DNA of 64,000 nt from an uncultured Blautia sp. (lineage in GTDB: Bacteria > Bacillota > Clostridia > Lachnospirales > Lachnospiraceae). This document shows positions 59,520-64,000 of this stretch, piece by piece; positions within the stretch are counted from its first letter, which is position 1, and the number at the start of each line of letters is the position of its first letter. Made by a program: the position numbers and the translations under genes. Below the pieces are notes generated by a model, which was given only the letters and a program-made list of their open reading frames with translations, made no database searches and was not told the DNA's origin. Location: assembly GCA_902476765.1 (NCBI GenBank), contig CABSEJ010000001.1:1-64000 (forward strand). Reading direction: 5' to 3'.

Positions 59520-60251
59520 CTAATAAGGCATAGGTTCCCCCTTATAATTGATAAAAGGAATGTCCATCTCCGGTATCTGCTTCCTGTTCTCCAGAATATC
59601 CAGCACTCCCACTGCAGACCGGGCAGGTGGAATCTGGGCATTTTCCTTCCCCATTACAGTGTCCATACGCCCGGGATGAATCATAAATACCCGGATATTT
59701 TTTTCCTGTTTTTCTTCCTTCAGATAATTTCTTATTTTTTGCGTATACATATTAGCGCCGTGCTTTGACACGGAATAAGCCAGATAATTGTACCCCTCAG
59801 GCGTGAGATGTCCGGCCTCGGAGGTGATGTTCATGATACAGGCTGATTCAGAGCCATATAAGAGCCAGATAAAATATTTCAGCACCATAGCAGTTCCGAT
59901 TATATTTACATCCAGTGTTTTCCGCAGCATTTCTATGTCTAAATCCCCGATGCAGTCTCCCGGCATTACCATTTTCTCAAACAGGACGCCTGCATTGTTT
60001 ATGAGAAAATCCATCTTTCCCCATTCCGCTTTTACTGTGTCCGCTGCCTGCTTCACCTCCTCTTCTTTCGTCACATCCATTTTCAGAATACACAGTCGCC
60101 CCTGATAAACTTCTTTTAATTTCCAAAGGTCTTCTGCTCTTTCTTTTTCCACACATCGGCAGGCCGCCAGCATTGTGTGTCCTCTTTTCAGGCCTTCCTT
60201 TACCAGCTCATAGCCCAGGCCTCTGTTAGCGCCTGTAATAAGTCCCAGCAT
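59520..60251 (-). CDS. Short-chain dehydrogenase/reductase
   Basis: A 243-residue SDR. TGANRGLGYEL is the cofactor-binding motif, NNAG the structural motif, and YSVSK holds the catalytic Tyr and Lys after a serine in ITSEAG. An arginine (AACRCVEKERA) after the second strand suggests NADP. It lies 17 bases after the permease gene. It may reduce or oxidise the imported sugar or its keto form, alongside the Gfo/Idh enzyme. Confidence 0.9.
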   Translation of the reverse strand: MLGLITGANRGLGYELVKEGLKRGHTMLAACRCVEKERAEDLWKLKEVYQGRLCILKMDVTKEEEVKQAADTVKAEWGKMDFLINNAGVLFEKMVMPGDCIGDLDIEMLRKTLDVNIIGTAMVLKYFIWLLYGSESACIMNITSEAGHLTPEGYNYLAYSVSKHGANMYTQKIRNYLKEEKQEKNIRVFMIHPGRMDTVMGKENAQIPPARSAVGVLDILENRKQIPEMDIPFINYKGEPMPY

Positions 60252-60268
60252 AGCTTTCCTCCTTCCGC

Positions 60269-61156
60269 CTAAAAATCTGATTCCCCGAAACGGAACACCT
60301 TAAATAAAACCAGGATAATTGTCAAGGCAATCAGCAGCAATATCCAGGCCATTGCCGAAGCATATCCCATCTTAAAGTAGGAAAAAGCATTCTGATACAG
60401 ATACAGGGAATAAAACATGGTTTGATTATCCGGTCCTCCGTTTGTCATAATATAGGGCTCTGCAAACCATTGAAATACTCCGATAATCAGGGTTACCACA
60501 TTGTATAAAAGAGTAGACCGCAGAAGAGGAATGGTAACAGAAACCGTCTGCCTGAAAAATCCTGCTCCATCCAGGGCTGCAGACTCATACAGGCTGTCAG
60601 GAATATCCTGCAGCCCTGCCAGATAAATGATAATGGCATTTCCGCAGGTCCATATCATCAGCAGGATAAAGGCCGGTTTGGACCAAAACATACTGGACAG
60701 CCACCCGGGGCCGGTAATCCCGATATAGCCCAGCAGCCGGTTAATAATGCCTGTTTCCGGCTGCATAACCCAAATCCAAAGCAGGCAGGCCACCACCGTG
60801 GGAACCAAGGTGGGAATAAAAAAGATAACACGGAAGGGCCCGGTATGCTTCAGTTTTTTATTGTTTAAAATAATGGAGACTGTCACCGCCGCCAGGGTGG
60901 TAATAGGCACTCCCAGAATAATCATATACAGCGTATTGCTCAGAGCCTTCAAAAAAGTCTTGTCCTGGAACAGCATCCTGTAATTCTCTAATCCTATAAA
61001 CACAGGCTCCTTGATTACCTGATATTCGCATAAGGAATAATACAGAGAAGAACATATAGGATATAAAGTGAACACCAGAAATCCTACAATCCAGGGAGAT
61101 ACAAACAAAAGACCGTGAAGTGCTTCTTTCTTTGTCATGCTGGCTTTCTTCTTCAA
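60269..61156 (-). CDS. Sugar ABC transporter permease (MalF type)
   Basis: Membrane subunit (295 residues) of the third importer, with about six helices and the EAA-like loop ESAALDGAGFFRQTVSVTIP. Separated by 12 bases from the partner permease. The next genes are SDR and Gfo/Idh. Confidence 0.93.
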   Translation of the reverse strand: MKKKASMTKKEALHGLLFVSPWIVGFLVFTLYPICSSLYYSLCEYQVIKEPVFIGLENYRMLFQDKTFLKALSNTLYMIILGVPITTLAAVTVSIILNNKKLKHTGPFRVIFFIPTLVPTVVACLLWIWVMQPETGIINRLLGYIGITGPGWLSSMFWSKPAFILLMIWTCGNAIIIYLAGLQDIPDSLYESAALDGAGFFRQTVSVTIPLLRSTLLYNVVTLIIGVFQWFAEPYIMTNGGPDNQTMFYSLYLYQNAFSYFKMGYASAMAWILLLIALTIILVLFKVFRFGESDF

Positions 61157-61168
61157 TTGCTCTCCCTC

Positions 61169-62026
61169 CTATCCTTTGATTCCGGACATTGCAATGCCCT
61201 GGATAAAATATTTCTGCATTACAAAAAATAAAATCAATACCGGCAGAATCATCACCGCTCCCAGGGCCAGAAGGATACTCCAGTTAGGGTCCAGATTAGA
61301 TTTCAGCATAGACGCCGCCAAAGATAATGTGTATAAACTATCCTTTCCCAAAAATACCAGGGGTCCCAGGAAATCGTTCCAGGACCGGATAAAGGCAAAA
61401 ATAGCCACTGTAGTCAAAGCCGGCTTAGCCATGGGCATGATGAGTCTGGAAAAAATTTTAAACTCTCCTGCACCGTCAATCCTGGCTGCCTCTGAAATCT
61501 CCTGTGGTATTCCGGTGAAAAACTGCCGCAAAAGGAAAATAAAAAACGGATTTCCGAAAAAGCAGGGAACCGTCAGCGGCAGAAAGGTCCCAATCCATCC
61601 TATCTTGGTAAACATAAGGAACTGCGGCACAAGAGTCACCTGGTAAGGCAGAATCATAGTAACCAGAACCAGGATAAACACCTTGTCCCGCCCCGGCCAG
61701 CGCAGCCTGGAAAATCCATAGGCCACCAGAGAGCAGGACAATAAAGACCCCACAATATTACATACCACAATAATCAGCGTATTTTTCAGATACAGTAAAA
61801 AGGGTATGGATTGAAACATTTCTATGTAATTCCCCAGTTGGAACCTGTCCGGCAGCCATTTAAAAGGAACCCGGAACAATTCGCTCTGCTCCTTAAAGGA
61901 ACCCATGAACAGGTAAAACACTGGTAAGATAAATAAAATAGCTAACACTATCAAAAAAGCATACAGGATAACAACTTCCAAGCCCGGGGCTTTTCTGTGC
62001 TTTCTCTTTTTTGTTGCTGTACTCAT
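61169..62026 (-). CDS. Carbohydrate ABC transporter permease (MalG type)
   Basis: Membrane subunit (285 residues) with the EAA loop EAARIDGAGEFKIFSRLIMP. A basic N-terminus precedes the first helix. The ATG at 62026 is preferred to a GTG one codon upstream. It follows the binding-protein gene by 32 bases. Confidence 0.93.
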   Translation of the reverse strand: MSTATKKRKHRKAPGLEVVILYAFLIVLAILFILPVFYLFMGSFKEQSELFRVPFKWLPDRFQLGNYIEMFQSIPFLLYLKNTLIIVVCNIVGSLLSCSLVAYGFSRLRWPGRDKVFILVLVTMILPYQVTLVPQFLMFTKIGWIGTFLPLTVPCFFGNPFFIFLLRQFFTGIPQEISEAARIDGAGEFKIFSRLIMPMAKPALTTVAIFAFIRSWNDFLGPLVFLGKDSLYTLSLAASMLKSNLDPNWSILLALGAVMILPVLILFFVMQKYFIQGIAMSGIKG

Positions 62027-62058
62027 CACGAAATCCCCTTTCTTTTTATAGGAAGCCT

Positions 62059-63498
62059 TTATTTGTTTTTGTCTATTTCTGCCTGGTATTTATCCTGCAG
62101 CTTCTGCAGTTCTCCCTCAATATCGGTTATGGTTCCGTAAATGACGCCTTCACGGAAAGTAATAAAAGCCTGGGAAAGCTCTGCGGAGCAGGAACACAGC
62201 GCCGGAATACCGTTTTCCGGTGAATTTGCCAGTTCTCTCTCCAGCTTATACATTTCATCTCCGCTTTGGGTCAGACTCACGTTGTCAAACTCTGCATCAC
62301 TGGTAGGAATACTTCTCCACTCTGCAAAATTGTCTTCATTTACAGCTCCCGACATACAGAACTTAATAAACAGAGCAGCCAGCTCCGGATTTTCTGCACC
62401 CTGAGGAATGGCAAATACATTTGTCTGGAAGGTTGTACTGTTGGCTCTTCCTCCCTCCGGAACCGGAACCGCACACACACGGTAATTCACATCAGGAGCA
62501 TAGGTTTCCAGGGCATTAGAGAACCAGTTTCCTGTGATTGTCATGGCCACCTTTTCTGTCATAAAGGCGTGGTCCGGAGAAAACATACCGCCAAGTCCTG
62601 AGGTAAAGGATTGTATCTTTTCCGGGTCGTACTTTTCCCCGTATCCCTGGAGCCATTCCATACAGGCAACCATCTCCGGGGAAGTGAGGTTCAGCTTCTG
62701 TGTGTCTGCATCGTATACATCTGCTCCGAAGAAGAAGGGCAGTGTAAATGCATCGTCTGCTAAATCCAGCCAGGGAATCAAACCGAATCTGGAATAGCTG
62801 CCGTCATCGTTCTGTACTGTCATAGCTTCTGCCCAGGCATCCAGTTCATCTAAGGTTGTGGGTGGCGCATCCGGGTCAAGTCCCGCCTCTTCCACAATAT
62901 CCGGATTGTAGTACAACAGCATAACATTGGTATCCTGTGGAATCAGATAAGGGGTGTCGTTGTAATAAATAACATCCTTACAGCCGTCAAAGAAATTATC
63001 CACATTTAAGTCTACCTGCTCCAGATAAGGGGTTAAGTCCTCAAAGCTGCCGTTAGCCGCATAAGAGTAAGCAGAGGTAGCGTTGTCACAGATAATCAAA
63101 TCCGGGGCCTGGCCTCCTGCAATGGCCGAAAGCAGCTTTCCGTTATTGATACCGGCTCCGTCCGGCACAAACTGAACGTTGCATTTGATTCCTTTATCTG
63201 CATACAGTTCATTAAAAGCGTCTACCCTGCTCTGGTCCCATACCTGAGAATCACCGGTAAAGGCAGACCAATAAGTAAATTCTCCGCTTAAATCTGTATC
63301 CTCTATCTCTAATCCATTGTCCAGCAGCTCCTGAGCCGTTGTCTTTACGGATTCTGAAGCTGCCGAAGATTCTTGGGCTGTATCCTGCCCGCTGTCACTG
63401 CCAGATGAAGCCGTTCCCTCTGTTCCACCTGCACAGGCTGACAAACTTCCCAGTACCATACAACCGGCTAAAAAAGCCGCTGCTATTCTTTTTTTCAT
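62059..63498 (-). CDS. Extracellular sugar-binding lipoprotein (third importer)
   Basis: A 479-residue family 1 binding protein. The signal peptide ends in the lipobox SLSAC (Cys22), then a glycine/serine-rich linker. The ATG at 63498 has AAGGAAGAGAAG before it; the longer frame to 63603 runs into a repeat element and has no signal sequence. It is the first gene of the importer-SDR-Gfo/Idh operon. Confidence 0.93.
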   Translation of the reverse strand: MKKRIAAAFLAGCMVLGSLSACAGGTEGTASSGSDSGQDTAQESSAASESVKTTAQELLDNGLEIEDTDLSGEFTYWSAFTGDSQVWDQSRVDAFNELYADKGIKCNVQFVPDGAGINNGKLLSAIAGGQAPDLIICDNATSAYSYAANGSFEDLTPYLEQVDLNVDNFFDGCKDVIYYNDTPYLIPQDTNVMLLYYNPDIVEEAGLDPDAPPTTLDELDAWAEAMTVQNDDGSYSRFGLIPWLDLADDAFTLPFFFGADVYDADTQKLNLTSPEMVACMEWLQGYGEKYDPEKIQSFTSGLGGMFSPDHAFMTEKVAMTITGNWFSNALETYAPDVNYRVCAVPVPEGGRANSTTFQTNVFAIPQGAENPELAALFIKFCMSGAVNEDNFAEWRSIPTSDAEFDNVSLTQSGDEMYKLERELANSPENGIPALCSCSAELSQAFITFREGVIYGTITDIEGELQKLQDKYQAEIDKNK

Positions 63499-63533
63499 AC
63501 GCTTCTCTTCCTTTCTGTTTTTTCTGTTTTGCT

Positions 63534-63698
63534 CTAGTGTACTGACACGTTCACATTTCAACAAATGACTTGCCTGAATTTCCATCTGCTGCGTTGTCGT
63601 CAATCGACGTAGCCACCGCTACGCCTCATTCCTCCGCCTTGCAGAATGAAAATTCATTCTACGTCATTATGCTGAAAATGAATGTGTCAGCACACTAG
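63534..63698. repeat. 165-bp terminal-inverted-repeat (MITE-like) element
   Basis: Both ends carry CTAGTGT followed by CTGACAC-type sequence in opposite orientation, and the inverted match continues for about 35 bases with some differences (63534-63569 against 63664-63698). Inside is a second hairpin, CGTAGC-cacc-GCTACG, framed by further inverted sequence. No gene is present. It occupies most of the gap between the binding-protein gene and the VOC gene. Confidence 0.7.
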
Positions 63699-63714
63699 TG
63701 TTTTGGTATAAAAA

Positions 63715-64000
63715 TCAGGGTTCATACTTTATCTGGACATAAGTTCCCAGTTTTTCTTTGCTGTCAAACACCGTATAGTTTCCGCCTTCGTATTCTCCGT
63801 AGTGACGGATTGGCATCTGATTTTCTTCAAAATATTTTACGGCCTTTTCTCTGTCATCTGTCATAAAGGCAATGTGATGGATTCCGTCTCCGTTTTTCTC
63901 CAAAAACTCTTTCCAGGAGCTTGGCTCTTCATCAGGCTGGGTCAGCTCCAACACCAGACTTCCCAAATCAAACACTGCCAGCTTTGCCCTGGTATTGCTT
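63715..64000 (-). CDS. VOC family protein (partial, 5' end outside window)
   Basis: The C-terminal 95 residues of a VOC-fold protein; the frame stays open to the window edge, so the start lies beyond 64000. LVLELTQPDEEPSSW and NGDGIHHIAFMTDD correspond to LQLELIQPNEAPSTW and HGEGIHHVAFQIQ in the protein encoded at 57779-58255, so the two are paralogues. It would be transcribed ahead of the third importer operon. The function is unknown. Confidence 0.85.
   Translation of the reverse strand, partial: SNTRAKLAVFDLGSLVLELTQPDEEPSSWKEFLEKNGDGIHHIAFMTDDREKAVKYFEENQMPIRHYGEYEGGNYTVFDSKEKLGTYVQIKYEP

Noticed and set aside
1..64000. rRNA, tRNA, CRISPR, transposase or phage genes
   Set aside because: No matching sequence or repeat array was seen on either strand.

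Overview
The window looks like a chromosomal carbohydrate-utilisation region of a gut Lachnospiraceae-type Firmicute (Clostridia). The evidence is the set of families: ATPase-less sugar ABC importers with lipoprotein binding proteins, AraC-type response regulators, ROK proteins, pyruvate:ferredoxin oxidoreductase, and clostridial thiolase/crotonase/3-hydroxybutyryl-CoA dehydrogenase. Ribosome binding sites are AGGAGG-like and intergenic DNA is AT-rich. The genus cannot be fixed from this sequence. No rRNA, tRNA, CRISPR array, phage or transposase gene was seen. Nearly all genes are on the minus strand; the exceptions are two regulators and three genes between 17.3 and 25.0 kb.

Region 1 (165-24228) is a glycan locus. 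One minus-strand operon runs from a binding protein (start 12854) through two permeases, a GH2 beta-mannosidase, a D-threonine-aldolase-fold PLP enzyme, an N-acyl-D-amino-acid deacylase, a RidA protein, a GH3 enzyme and a MATE exporter. Upstream lie a cytoplasmic GH9 enzyme, a NagB-like deaminase with altered active-site residues and a ROK sugar kinase. Next come a LacI regulator, a PAS-HTH (YheO/DauR-like) regulator, a DUF4127 protein, then GH20 and GH125 on the plus strand. Beta-mannosidase, alpha-1,6-mannosidase, beta-hexosaminidase and NagB together suggest intracellular breakdown of N-glycan core fragments. None of these hydrolases has a signal peptide.

Region 2 (24353-31839) holds an AIM24-family protein and a minus-strand operon: ROK-type repressor, CitMHS/GntP-like carboxylate transporter, hydantoinase/oxoprolinase, a small HExxH protein and an FAD oxidoreductase. 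Its 422-nt leader contains six copies of a 12-bp motif, two of them over the -10 boxes of tandem promoters.

Region 3 (32262-53105) is the most unusual: 19 tightly packed minus-strand genes that look like one 21-kb operon. Order of transcription is PPC/DUF296 protein, binding protein, two permeases, RraA-family protein, TIM-barrel isomerase, DUF5060/apiosidase-like glycosidase, DhaK, DhaL, RpiB, a propeller-like protein, a Tdh-like dehydrogenase, PFOR, split UxaA-type dehydratase, 4-hydroxybutyryl-CoA dehydratase (all four Fe-S ligands present), thiolase, crotonase and 3-hydroxybutyryl-CoA dehydrogenase. It joins sugar import and ketose phosphorylation to a sugar-acid dehydratase, a 2-oxoacid oxidoreductase and a C4 acyl-CoA oxidation module. 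No CoA-transferase, CoA-ligase or butyryl-CoA dehydrogenase is present. I propose a sugar-acid to C4-acyl-CoA to acetyl-CoA route. A histidine kinase/AraC response-regulator pair lies just upstream and shares a candidate operator with this operon.

Region 4 (56808-64000) is another ABC importer with SDR, Gfo/Idh/MocA, VOC and TIM-barrel genes, ended by a strong terminator. Three kinds of short palindromic or terminal-inverted-repeat elements sit in intergenic DNA (45-95 with 57699-57750; 25064-25213; 63534-63698).
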